From Clostridiales bacterium UBA7011 (GTDB lineage Bacteria > Bacillota > Clostridia > Oscillospirales > Butyricicoccaceae), in NCBI GenBank assembly GCA_002449635.1, contig DJXF01000046.1, forward strand, positions 1 through 12,338: 12,338 bases of DNA, written 5' to 3'. The translations under genes and the position numbers were made by a program. The notes beneath the pieces were generated by a model. That model worked only from the letters and a program-made list of their open reading frames with translations, did not search any database and was not told the DNA's origin. Positions 6,484 through 12,338 of the stretch are shown in pieces; positions within the stretch are counted from its first letter, which is position 1; each line of letters begins with the position of its first letter.

Positions 6484-7160
6484 CAGATCAGGTTTAGGCC
6501 GTAGCCGCCTGCATCCTTGCCCCACAAAAAGCTGCCCATATACGGTCCGTCGGACGAATGCTGCGCAAACAGCGGATCTTCCGCAGACTCCGCCGGACAA
6601 GCAGCCTGCTCCGGCAGCCGGGATGTGCCGGAGGAACGGAACGAGCCGGATGTACGGAAGGAACCGGAGAACGAACCGGACGAGCGGAACGAGCCGGAAA
6701 ATGAACCGGACGAGCGGAATGAACCGGAGAACGAGCCGGACGAGCGGAACGAGCCGGATGTACGATAGGAGCCGGATGTGCGATACGAGCCGGAGCCTCC
6801 GGCACACATCAGGTCGGATGCACAGAGAACAATCTGTTCCCCGCAATCGGGTGAAGCGTCTGCATCGGGATCATCTCCCGCGAAAGCAGCACATTCCGGG
6901 CGGTATTCCACGCGGTCTGCCTCAATCGCCTGCGCGGCGATCTGCCGCAGATCCTGCGGCGCATCAAACGGGTCGGAGACAGCGGGCACTTCCGCGGCTT
7001 GGGGGGATTCGGAGGCCGATTCCGCACCATCCGGGGCAGAAACCGGCGGATGCGCCTTGTGCTTTTCATAGCTTTCCGCATCCAGAACAGCACCGCCTAA
7101 CAGAAATACGTTGTCGTAATAATCAGCGACCTGTGAGACAGGCGATGTGCGTTTGGTCAT
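6483..7160 (-). CDS. Ser/Gly/Phe-repeat protein of unknown function
   Basis: I do not recognise this 225-residue protein. Residues 1-35 form an N-terminal segment with no signal peptide (YYDNVFLLGGAVLDAESYEKH). Residues 36-110 are acidic and Ala/Pro-rich. Residues 124-181 are a low-complexity array built from GSYRTS, GSFRSS and GSFS modules. The last 45 residues end in FLWGKDAGGYGLNLI, a compact aromatic/Gly tail that looks conserved. Five cysteines (90, 106, 113, 119, 188) flank the repeats. The start is supported by AAAGGAGTGG about 10 bases before ATG and a consensus -10 further upstream. The stop overlaps the start of the GT-like gene. It may be a cytoplasmic scaffold whose serines are modified by that neighbour. 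All three frames of the array are open, so frame choice rests on the promoter, ribosome binding site and coupling. Confidence 0.7.
   Translation of the reverse strand: MTKRTSPVSQVADYYDNVFLLGGAVLDAESYEKHKAHPPVSAPDGAESASESPQAAEVPAVSDPFDAPQDLRQIAAQAIEADRVEYRPECAAFAGDDPDADASPDCGEQIVLCASDLMCAGGSGSYRTSGSYRTSGSFRSSGSFSGSFRSSGSFSGSFRSSGSFSGSFRTSGSFRSSGTSRLPEQAACPAESAEDPLFAQHSSDGPYMGSFLWGKDAGGYGLNLI
6618..6791 (-). repeat. In-frame tandem array encoding GSFRSS/GSFS modules
   Basis: In the minus-strand frame the order is GSYRTS twice, then the 10-residue unit GSFRSSGSFS three times (30-base units at 6726-6755, 6696-6725 and 6666-6695), then GSFRTS, GSFRSS and GTSR. The first and third 30-base units differ at one base. 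The middle one differs from the third at four, and all changes are silent. Modules are 18 or 12 bases long, so gain or loss keeps the frame. Confidence 0.9.
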
Positions 7161-7201
7161 AGTGCACCACTCCTTTCCGCGTGATAATCAGCTCTGTTTC
7201 C

Positions 7202-7230
7202 ATTATAGGGGAAATCGGGCAAAAGAACAA
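7202..7230 (-). promoter_or_regulatory. Promoter of the repeat-protein/DUF6734 operon
   Basis: On the minus strand a perfect TATAAT (7202-7207) lies 17 bases after TTGTTC (7225-7230), a four-of-six -35. The predicted start near 7195 leaves a short leader of about 35 bases ending in the AAAGGAGTGG ribosome binding site. Confidence 0.75.
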
Positions 7231-7267
7231 GGGGGAAATTTCTGTATAAAACGCGGATATCCGACAG

Positions 7268-7304
7268 AAAAAGCACAGAGGCCCTCCGCGTCCGATACGC
7301 TGTG
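7268..7304 (-). terminator. Possible terminator of the DEAD-box helicase gene
   Basis: Just past the helicase stop, CTGTG/CACAG (7300-7304 with 7274-7278) can close a stem enclosing a GCGT/ACGC hairpin, and the minus strand then reads TTTTT (7272-7268). The stem is short and branched, so this is weaker than the other terminators in the window. Confidence 0.35.
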
Positions 7305-7308
7305 TTTG

Positions 7309-9096
7309 TTACTTTCCGCGGCGCGCGTGTGTTTTGCGCTGTGTGCCGCGGGGGAGGGAACGGCGATCATTCGGACGGCGCTTGGGACGGTCCGCTGAAA
7401 CCGATATTCTGCCTCCGCCGCGCTGCGTTTGCCGCGCGGCGGCCTTTGCCTTCGGGCTGACCGCGTCGTAGACGCGGACATCGGTTTTCACACCGCCGAT
7501 TTTTGTGCCGGAAACCTTTCGGACAATGAGGTTTTTGTATTTTTTCGGCACTTCAACAAGGCTGTATTCGCCATAACAGTAAATTTTCTGAATCTGTTTG
7601 CCCGGCAGACGTGTCGCGTCCGCAATCGCGGCAACGATATGATTGGGGGCAACGTGGTTGTAGCGTCCCACGCTGAAGCGCAGGCGGACATATCCCTCCG
7701 GCGGAGGCGGCAGCGGACTTCCGCTCTGCTTTCCGGCAGGGGATGCCGGCAGTGCGAGCACCGGAATGCCGGCCATCTCACGGCGCAGCAGCAGCTCCAG
7801 CAGGCCGGCTGCGATTTTTTCGGGTGCGACGCCCTCCTCCAGAAGACGGGAGAGCATGGGGTTTGCAGGATCTGATGCGTGCTTGTTCAGCTGGGTATGC
7901 AGCTCCGCGAGCAGTTCCTCCTGCTTTCGGCTGACAATATCCTGTGTGGATGGGAGCGGTTTGCGCGAAATCGGCGCACCGATGAAGCGTGAAATGTCCC
8001 GAATCTGATAAATCTGTCTGCGTCCGGCGGCGAGGGTATACGAAACGCCGTTTTTGCCGGCGCGGCCGGTTCGCCCGATGCGATGAATATAGTATTCGTA
8101 ATCCTGCGGGATGTCGAAATTGTACACGGCATCGACATCGTCGACATCAATGCCGCGCGCTGCGACATCGGTCGCAATGAGAATCGGTGTGCGTGCGGCG
8201 CGAAATGCCTGCATCACAGCGGTGCGCGCCTCCTGCTTCATGTCGCCGTGCAGCATGGCGCAGTGAAAGCCGTTTCCGCTCAGGTGGCGGTCGAGCTCCT
8301 CCACCATTTTTTTCGTGTTGCAGAAGATAATCGAAAGCCGCGGCTGATGGGTGTGCAGCATCAGGGCAAGCGCATCCATTTTGCTGCCCATCGGGACCTC
8401 GCAATAGTACTGCTCCACCGTGTCGATGGTGCGCTCCGAGCCGGATTCCGTCTCAATCAGCACCGGGTTGTCCTGGTACTGGTTTGTGATATCCAGAATG
8501 GCCTGCGGCATGGTCGCAGAGAACAGCAGGGTCTGGTGTCCTTCCGGAATGTATGCGAGAATGCGCTCGATGTCCTCCCGAAAGCCCATATTCAGCATTT
8601 CGTCCGCCTCATCCAGAACAACCATGGAGATCTGCTCCAGCTTGAGCGTGCGGCGCTCGATGTGATCCATGATGCGTCCGGGCGTGCCGATGACGATCTC
8701 CGCGCCGCGGCGCAGCTGCGGAATCTGATATTGAATCGGCTGTCCGCCGTACAGTGCGACCGTGCGGATGCCCTGTGCCGTGCGCGTCAGCTTGCGCAGC
8801 TCGTCGCACGCCTGCATCGCCAGCTCGCGTGTGGGACAAAGCACGAGAATCTGTGTCTGCTGACAGTCCGGATGGCTCAGGCAGCGTTCCACCGCCGGAA
8901 CGCCGAACGCCATGGTCTTGCCGGTGCCGGTGTGAGAACGTCCGATCAGGTCCCGGCCGGACAGCGCGGCGGGAATGGCGCGCGACTGAATCTCAGTCGG
9001 GGCATCAAAGCCCATATCCGATATCGCGCGCAGAACAGCGGGCGAGAGACCGAGGGCATCGAATGAATAAGTTGCTTCAGATGGTTGTGTAGACAA
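7309..9096 (-). CDS. DEAD-box ATP-dependent RNA helicase with DbpA-type RNA-binding domain
   Basis: This 595-residue RNA helicase unwinds RNA duplexes with ATP, typically in ribosome assembly, mRNA decay or cold adaptation. The Q motif runs from Phe12 to Gln37. Later motifs are Walker A SHTGTGKT (54-61), PTRELA (88-93), TPGR (138-141), DEAD (162-165), SAT (193-195), IIFCNTK (256-262), ATDVAARGID (308-317) and HRIGRTGR (338-345). A Pro-rich linker (SPLPPPPEG, 460-468) leads to a DbpA-type RNA-binding domain at about 469-528 (RLRFSVGRYNHVAPNHIVAAI and onward). A basic Arg/Lys-rich tail runs from about 545 to the end and probably binds RNA. The frame stays open to 9255, but TTG at 9096 is chosen because AGGAGG lies 9 bases upstream and the residues before it look noncoding. 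It resembles CshA/DeaD proteins; the exact orthologue is not assigned. Confidence 0.95.
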   Translation of the reverse strand: MSTQPSEATYSFDALGLSPAVLRAISDMGFDAPTEIQSRAIPAALSGRDLIGRSHTGTGKTMAFGVPAVERCLSHPDCQQTQILVLCPTRELAMQACDELRKLTRTAQGIRTVALYGGQPIQYQIPQLRRGAEIVIGTPGRIMDHIERRTLKLEQISMVVLDEADEMLNMGFREDIERILAYIPEGHQTLLFSATMPQAILDITNQYQDNPVLIETESGSERTIDTVEQYYCEVPMGSKMDALALMLHTHQPRLSIIFCNTKKMVEELDRHLSGNGFHCAMLHGDMKQEARTAVMQAFRAARTPILIATDVAARGIDVDDVDAVYNFDIPQDYEYYIHRIGRTGRAGKNGVSYTLAAGRRQIYQIRDISRFIGAPISRKPLPSTQDIVSRKQEELLAELHTQLNKHASDPANPMLSRLLEEGVAPEKIAAGLLELLLRREMAGIPVLALPASPAGKQSGSPLPPPPEGYVRLRFSVGRYNHVAPNHIVAAIADATRLPGKQIQKIYCYGEYSLVEVPKKYKNLIVRKVSGTKIGGVKTDVRVYDAVSPKAKAAARQTQRGGGRISVSADRPKRRPNDRRSLPRGTQRKTHARRGK

Positions 9097-9183
9097 AATG
9101 CAGTTCCTCCTGCCTGGGAAACAAATTGCGCAGCGGCGAGCCGTACAGCTTTCGCCCCGCGCACGGGTATATTGCAGAATAAG

Positions 9184-9204
9184 GGCGGGGAGATCATCCC
9201 CGCC
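9184..9204 (-). promoter_or_regulatory. Stem-loop at the predicted 5' end of the helicase mRNA
   Basis: On the minus strand GGCGGGGA (9204-9197) pairs perfectly with TCCCCGCC (9191-9184) around a five-base loop. It begins one base after the transcription start predicted from the promoter at 9212-9240. The following CTTATTC is too T-poor for a confident attenuator. A 5'-terminal stem that protects the message, or a structure the helicase itself can open, are both possible. Confidence 0.6.
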
Positions 9205-9211
9205 GGCTTTC

Positions 9212-9240
9212 AGTATAGTATGCTTTTTAACAAATGTCAA
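9212..9240 (-). promoter_or_regulatory. Strong sigma-A-type promoter of the helicase gene
   Basis: On the minus strand a perfect TTGACA (9235-9240) is followed after exactly 17 bases by TATACT (9212-9217). The predicted start near 9205 gives a leader of about 109 bases before the TTG start codon. This is the best promoter in the window. Confidence 0.85.
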
Positions 9241-9425
9241 TTCAAAAGCTGTCACAGGTTACAAAAATGATCTTTTCTGTAAAAAATGTACAAAACAGGT
9301 CAAAAAGCTTCGATACAGTTTCCGATCGGTATATCATATACTGTTTGGAAAGGAAAAAATGAGACAGCAAAGCGGCGGGAAATTGAGATGCTGCGTGAAA
9401 AAGAAAACCGGCAGTGCGGAGAGTG

Positions 9426-9454
9426 TGGAAAAAATGTGCGTGACCTGTTATGAT
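9426..9454 (+). promoter_or_regulatory. Candidate extended -10 promoter of fabG
   Basis: TGTTATGAT at 9446-9454 is an extended -10 (TGnTATGAT), with TGGAAA (9426-9431, four of six to consensus) 17 bases upstream. The predicted start near 9461 gives a leader of about 50 bases. TATACT at 9336-9341, inside the palindrome GTATATCATATAC (9329-9341), is an alternative -10 but lacks a credible -35. Confidence 0.45.
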
Positions 9455-9510
9455 AATAGCGGAATAACACGGCGCGGCAGCGCCGGGGAGAGAGGAAGAA
9501 TCAACGAGGT

Positions 9511-10245
9511 ATGGGTAAACTTGCAATCGTAACGGGAGCTTCGCGCGGCATCGGCGCGGCCATTGCCCGAAAACTGGCGGAGAACGGCTGTGATGTTGTG
9601 ATTAACTGCATTTCCAATCTCGGGCGTGCCGAAAAGGTGGCGGAGGAGTGCCGTGCCTATGGGGGAAATGCCTATGTCAGGGCATGGGATGTCGCCGATT
9701 ACGACGCCTGCCGGCAAGCGGTGCAGGAAATCACCGAACAGCTTGGCACGCCGGATATTTTGGTAAACAATGCGGGCATCACGCGCGACGGGCTGATGGT
9801 GCGCATGAAACCGGAAAAGTGGAATGACGTCATTCAGGCGAATCTGAACAGCGTGTTTTACATGACAAGCCTTGTCGGCGCACAGATGGTGCGGGCAAAG
9901 CGCGGCAGCATTGTCAATATCACGTCCATTTCCGGCCTGCACGGCAATTTCGGGCAGGTCAATTACACCGCGGCAAAGGCGGGCGTCATCGGTCTGACGA
10001 AAACGGCGTCGAAGGAGATGGGCTCGCGCGGCATTCGGGTCAACGCGGTCGCGCCCGGCTTTACCGAGACAGACATGACCAATGCCCTCTCGGATGAAAT
10101 CAAGGAGAGTGCGCGTGCGCGCATCGCGCTCGGACGATTCGGAACGCCGGAGGAAATCGCGGAGGCGGCGGCATTCCTCGCGTCCGACAAGGCGTCGTAC
10201 ATCACCGGACAGGTGCTCTGCGTTGACGGCAACACCGCGATGTGA
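9511..10245 (+). CDS. fabG: 3-oxoacyl-[acyl-carrier-protein] reductase
   Basis: FabG reduces beta-ketoacyl-ACP to beta-hydroxyacyl-ACP with NADPH in the elongation cycle of type II fatty-acid synthesis, in the cytoplasm. The 244-residue length is standard. Visible motifs are the cofactor loop TGASRGIG (8-15), NNAG (86-89), Asn111, the serine of ITSISG (Ser139), and Tyr152/Lys156 in YTAAK. APGFTETDM (181-189) and the C-terminal YITGQVLCVDG (230-240) are typical of FabG rather than of general SDRs. The start at 9511 fits the family N-terminus, and an in-frame stop lies at 9457. The ribosome binding site is unusual: GAGG is only two bases from ATG, while a better AGAGAGGA sits about 14 bases away. 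acpP follows 112 bases downstream, which supports the fatty-acid role. Confidence 0.94.
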   Translation: MGKLAIVTGASRGIGAAIARKLAENGCDVVINCISNLGRAEKVAEECRAYGGNAYVRAWDVADYDACRQAVQEITEQLGTPDILVNNAGITRDGLMVRMKPEKWNDVIQANLNSVFYMTSLVGAQMVRAKRGSIVNITSISGLHGNFGQVNYTAAKAGVIGLTKTASKEMGSRGIRVNAVAPGFTETDMTNALSDEIKESARARIALGRFGTPEEIAEAAAFLASDKASYITGQVLCVDGNTAM

Positions 10246-10258
10246 ACGCATCAGGGGG

Positions 10259-10287
10259 TGTACAAGGCTGCTGTTTTGTGCTAATAT
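10259..10287 (+). promoter_or_regulatory. Possible internal promoter for acpP
   Basis: TGTACA (10259-10264) and TAATAT (10282-10287) are separated by 17 bases. TGC directly before the -10 makes it an extended -10 element. It lies in the fabG-acpP gap and would give a leader of about 64 bases. Extra acpP transcription would fit the high demand for acyl carrier protein. Confidence 0.45.
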
Positions 10288-10357
10288 GAGAAAGAAGGCT
10301 GCTGCTTCTGTCTCCCCGGACAGTTCAGCGCGATTTTTGGAAAGAAGGAGAACCATC

Positions 10358-10582
10358 ATGTACGAGAAAATTTGCGCCCTGCTGGCAGAAAAATTTGATG
10401 TCGATGTGGCAACACTGAATGAAAACACCAGCATTAAGGACGATCTCCAGGCCGATTCTCTGGACATCGTAGAGCTGATGACAGATCTGGAGGACGAGTA
10501 CAACATCACAATTGAGGACGAGGAAGTCATGCAGATGAGCACGATTGGTGACGTCGTCAAGTATATTGAGGCACATACATAA
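10358..10582 (+). CDS. acpP: Acyl carrier protein
   Basis: This 74-residue, strongly acidic protein carries acyl chains on a phosphopantetheine arm during fatty-acid synthesis. The attachment site is Ser34 in the canonical ADSLDIVELM motif (32-41), followed by the helix III region EDEYNITIEDEE (45-56) that partner enzymes recognise. TIGDVVKYIEAH at the end is the last helix. The reading frame is open far upstream, but ATG at 10358 is chosen because AAAGAAGGAG lies about 7 bases before it and the product then has the standard ACP length. It follows fabG and is closed by a terminator. An internal promoter just upstream may lift its expression above fabG. Confidence 0.95.
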   Translation: MYEKICALLAEKFDVDVATLNENTSIKDDLQADSLDIVELMTDLEDEYNITIEDEEVMQMSTIGDVVKYIEAHT

Positions 10583-10593
10583 TTGTTCCGTAT

Positions 10594-10633
10594 CCCCGGG
10601 TTCAACCCAAAAGGCTGAAGCCGGGGTGTTTTT
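10594..10633 (+). terminator. Terminator of the fabG-acpP unit
   Basis: CCCCGG (10594-10599) pairs with CCGGGG (10621-10626). Inside it TTCA (10601-10604) pairs with TGAA (10616-10619) and CC with GG around a CAAAA loop. TGTTTTT follows (10627-10633). It sits 11 bases past the acpP stop. Confidence 0.85.
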
Positions 10634-10726
10634 CTGTCCGGGTTCTCGGGAAAGAAAGGAAGAATATCCGGCGGAACGCAGCGTGTAAAGATTGTGTATC
10701 AGAAATGAACCGGCCTGAAAAAACAG

Positions 10727-10755
10727 GTGCAATTCATCTGCGGAAGTGTTATAAT
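10727..10755 (+). promoter_or_regulatory. Extended -10 promoter of the Na/Pi cotransporter gene
   Basis: TGTTATAAT (10747-10755) is an extended -10 with a perfect TATAAT. The -35 at 17 bases' spacing, GTGCAA, matches consensus at only three positions. The predicted start near 10762 gives a leader of about 90 bases. Confidence 0.65.
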
Positions 10756-10761
10756 GATGAT

Positions 10762-10792
10762 CGAAATCGCAGACAAAAACTGACGCATTTCG
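10762..10792 (+). promoter_or_regulatory. Stem-loop at the predicted 5' end of the cotransporter mRNA
   Basis: CGAAAT (10762-10767) pairs with ATTTCG (10787-10792). The stem continues as CG/CG and CAG/CTG with two single-base bulges around an A-rich loop. It coincides with the predicted transcription start and has no T-tract, so a stabilising or regulatory leader structure is more likely than termination. Confidence 0.45.
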
Positions 10793-10851
10793 GCGTTGGA
10801 AGATAATACGAATCATTTGGCTGCGAAGTAACATGTATTGGGGAGGAAACA

Positions 10852-12338
10852 ATGGGATTTAGCAACATTCTGTCGCTGTGCGGCGGTCTGGGTCTGTTCC
10901 TGTTCGGCATGCGCTATATGGGCGCGGGACTGGAGCTGGCGGCCGGGCCGAAGCTGAACAGCCTGCTGGAGAAGCTGACGAGAAACCCGTTCATGGGCTT
11001 TCTGCTCGGCGTTCTGGTCACCGCTGTCGTGCAGTCATCCTCGGCAACTACAATCATGTGCATGGGCTTTCTGAATGCCGGTATTATGGATCTGGTACAG
11101 GCGGCGGGCGTCATTCTCGGCGCAAACGTCGGTACGACCATGACGAGCATTCTGATTGCGCTGGATGTCTCCGGCCTCGCACCGATCTGCATTTTCATCG
11201 GTTCGGTGATGCAGATGTTCTGCAAAAAGAAGCTGCATAAGCATATCGGACAGATTATCCTCGGCTTTGGTATCCTGTTCCAGGGCCTGCACACCATGAG
11301 CTCATCCATGTCCGGCTTAAAGGATATGCCGGCATTCCAAAGCTTCATTGCGTCCGCGACAAACCCGATTGTCGGTCTGCTCGTCGGCATTCTGCTGTGC
11401 GCCGTCATTCAGAGCTCTTCGGCAGCGGTCGGCGTTCTGCAGGCGCTCGCCATGCAGGGTTTGATGCCGATTTATTTTGCGGCCTTTTTGATTTGCGGCA
11501 TCAACGTCGGCTCGTCGGTCACACCGTTTCTTTCTTCCATCGGTGCAAAGAATAACACCAAGCGTGCCGCGATTATCTATTGTACCTACAATGTCATCGG
11601 CGCGATTATCTTCGTCCCGCTGACCATATTTACGCCGTTTATCAATGTCTATCAGCTGGCTACCACGAACACCGTTGTACAGATTTCGATGTTCCATATC
11701 ACCTTTAAGCTGGTGACGGCTCTGGTGCTGCTGCCGTTTGTCAAGAAGCTCGTGGATATTTCGTTCTTCTTCGTGCCCAAAAAGGTACACGAGAGCGCGT
11801 ACCGGTTCACCTATATTGATCCGAAGCAGATTGTGGCGCCGAGCGTCACCACACGGCAGCTGTATAAGGAAGCAGAGCGCATGGCAGGCTTGGTTCGTGA
11901 GAATTTCATCCTCGCGGCTGAGGGAATGCTCAACAATGATACCTCCCATGCGGATGAAATCCGCGAGCGGGAAAATGTCATCAACTTCCTCAATCACGGC
12001 ATCACCGATTATCTCATTCAGTTCAGCGGGCACAACCTGCCGTCGCATATGCCGCAGATTGTCGCAAATATGTTCCATCTGATCGGCGATCTGGAGCGCA
12101 TCGGCGACCATGCGATCAACCTGCTGGAAAAGACAGAGCAATGCGTGCAGAATAATCTGATCTATTCGGATGAGGCGCGCAGTGAGCTGCAGACCATCTA
12201 TGAGACAGACCTGCTGCTCTATGACCGCGCCTTCAGCGGATTTCTGTGTCACAGCCTGACAGAGGAGGATGCACTGGAGCTCAATCACATGGAGGATGAG
12301 GTGGACAATCTGACCAGACAGTCGGAGAACAACCACAT
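10852..12338 (+). CDS. Na/phosphate cotransporter family protein with PhoU-like domain, 3' end cut off
   Basis: The gene runs past the window edge: 495 codons are visible with no stop. It belongs to the NptA/type II Na+/Pi cotransporter family, which imports or exports phosphate across the cytoplasmic membrane. Two inverted-topology repeats are recognisable by their QSSSA signatures at residues 61-65 and 187-191, each followed by a matching motif (GANVGTTMT at 90-98 and GINVGSSVT at 216-224). Membrane segments fill about residues 5-325. From about residue 340 the protein is soluble and helical. IGDLERIGDHAINLLE, with Asp413, Glu415, Arg416 and Asp419, is the metal-binding-type motif of PhoU domains, and its second repeat begins before the cut (LNHMEDEVDNLTRQ). 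The start is set by GGGGAGGAAAC just upstream of ATG. PhoU fusion suggests sensing or control of flux by phosphate state. Confidence 0.93.
   Translation, partial: MGFSNILSLCGGLGLFLFGMRYMGAGLELAAGPKLNSLLEKLTRNPFMGFLLGVLVTAVVQSSSATTIMCMGFLNAGIMDLVQAAGVILGANVGTTMTSILIALDVSGLAPICIFIGSVMQMFCKKKLHKHIGQIILGFGILFQGLHTMSSSMSGLKDMPAFQSFIASATNPIVGLLVGILLCAVIQSSSAAVGVLQALAMQGLMPIYFAAFLICGINVGSSVTPFLSSIGAKNNTKRAAIIYCTYNVIGAIIFVPLTIFTPFINVYQLATTNTVVQISMFHITFKLVTALVLLPFVKKLVDISFFFVPKKVHESAYRFTYIDPKQIVAPSVTTRQLYKEAERMAGLVRENFILAAEGMLNNDTSHADEIRERENVINFLNHGITDYLIQFSGHNLPSHMPQIVANMFHLIGDLERIGDHAINLLEKTEQCVQNNLIYSDEARSELQTIYETDLLLYDRAFSGFLCHSLTEEDALELNHMEDEVDNLTRQSENNH

Noticed and set aside
6618..6791. The tandem array considered as a CRISPR array.
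   Set aside because: The repeats are contiguous without unique spacers, lie in an open frame, and no cas gene is present.
6484..6846. An upstream extension of the DUF6734 gene giving a 404-residue protein with a Leu/Val/Arg-rich N-terminus.
   Set aside because: The extension is the repeat array read in another frame; the start at 6483 fits the family N-terminus and overlaps the upstream stop.
6443..7162. A 239-codon plus-strand open frame rich in Asn, Arg, Thr and Ser opposite the repeat gene.
   Set aside because: The repeat modules are multiples of three bases without stops, so several frames stay open. The minus-strand frame has the promoter, ribosome binding site and coupling to the next gene; this one has none.
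8083..9066. A 327-codon plus-strand open frame inside the helicase gene.
   Set aside because: It is antisense to conserved helicase motifs, has an Ala/Arg/His-rich composition, and no domain is recognised.
9359..9532. A 57-codon open frame with a GGAAAGG ribosome-binding-like sequence just upstream of fabG.
   Set aside because: The product is not recognised, the frame overlaps the fabG start by 22 bases, the best fabG promoter lies inside it, and no convincing promoter stands before it. It could still be a leader peptide.
11317..12336. A 339-codon minus-strand open frame opposite the end of the window.
   Set aside because: It is antisense to the clearly recognisable Na/Pi cotransporter gene and its PhoU-like domain, and has low-complexity Gln/Asp/Arg content typical of a shadow frame.

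Overview
The window looks like a chromosomal segment of an anaerobic Gram-positive bacterium of the class Clostridia, plausibly Ruminococcaceae/Oscillospiraceae-like. This is inferred from the moderately high G+C, strong AGGAGG-type ribosome binding sites, sigma-A-type promoters, GTG and TTG starts, and the gene content (flavodoxins, a DUF4405 membrane protein, a YqhD-type alcohol dehydrogenase remnant, a PhoU-tailed Na/Pi transporter). No species can be named from the sequence alone. I see no tRNA, rRNA, CRISPR array, insertion sequence or prophage gene.

Region 1 (1-4354, + strand) is a redox island. It holds the 3' end of an NTF2/SnoaL-like gene, a flavodoxin, an aldo/keto reductase, and the fossil of an iron-containing alcohol dehydrogenase reduced to three short pieces that still sits before a hairpin terminator. 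A second set follows: an SDR oxidoreductase, a His-rich DUF4405 membrane protein and a cysteine-motif flavodoxin/FMN-reductase family protein, closed by a strong terminator. The genes share tight spacing (27 bp, 13 bp, 28 bp, and a 4-base ATGA overlap), so they probably form one or two operons for flavin- and NAD(P)H-dependent reductions.

Region 2 (4384-9240, - strand) has three transcription units, each with a recognisable promoter and a likely terminator. They are a stand-alone PfkB-family 1-phosphofructokinase; a translationally coupled pair made of a Ser/Gly/Phe-repeat protein and a GT-A-like DUF6734 family protein; and a DEAD-box RNA helicase with a DbpA-type RNA-binding domain, starting at TTG. 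The repeat-protein/DUF6734 pair is the least explained and most interesting part of the window. A plausible but untested reading is that the second protein glycosylates the first.

Region 3 (9426-12338, + strand) carries fabG and acpP, the ketoacyl-ACP reductase and acyl carrier protein of fatty-acid synthesis, as an isolated pair followed by a terminator. It ends with a Na/phosphate cotransporter-family gene with a C-terminal PhoU-like domain, cut by the window edge. The helicase and fabG are divergently transcribed from a 414-bp gap that holds both promoters. The helicase and transporter messages are each predicted to begin almost exactly at a stem-loop.
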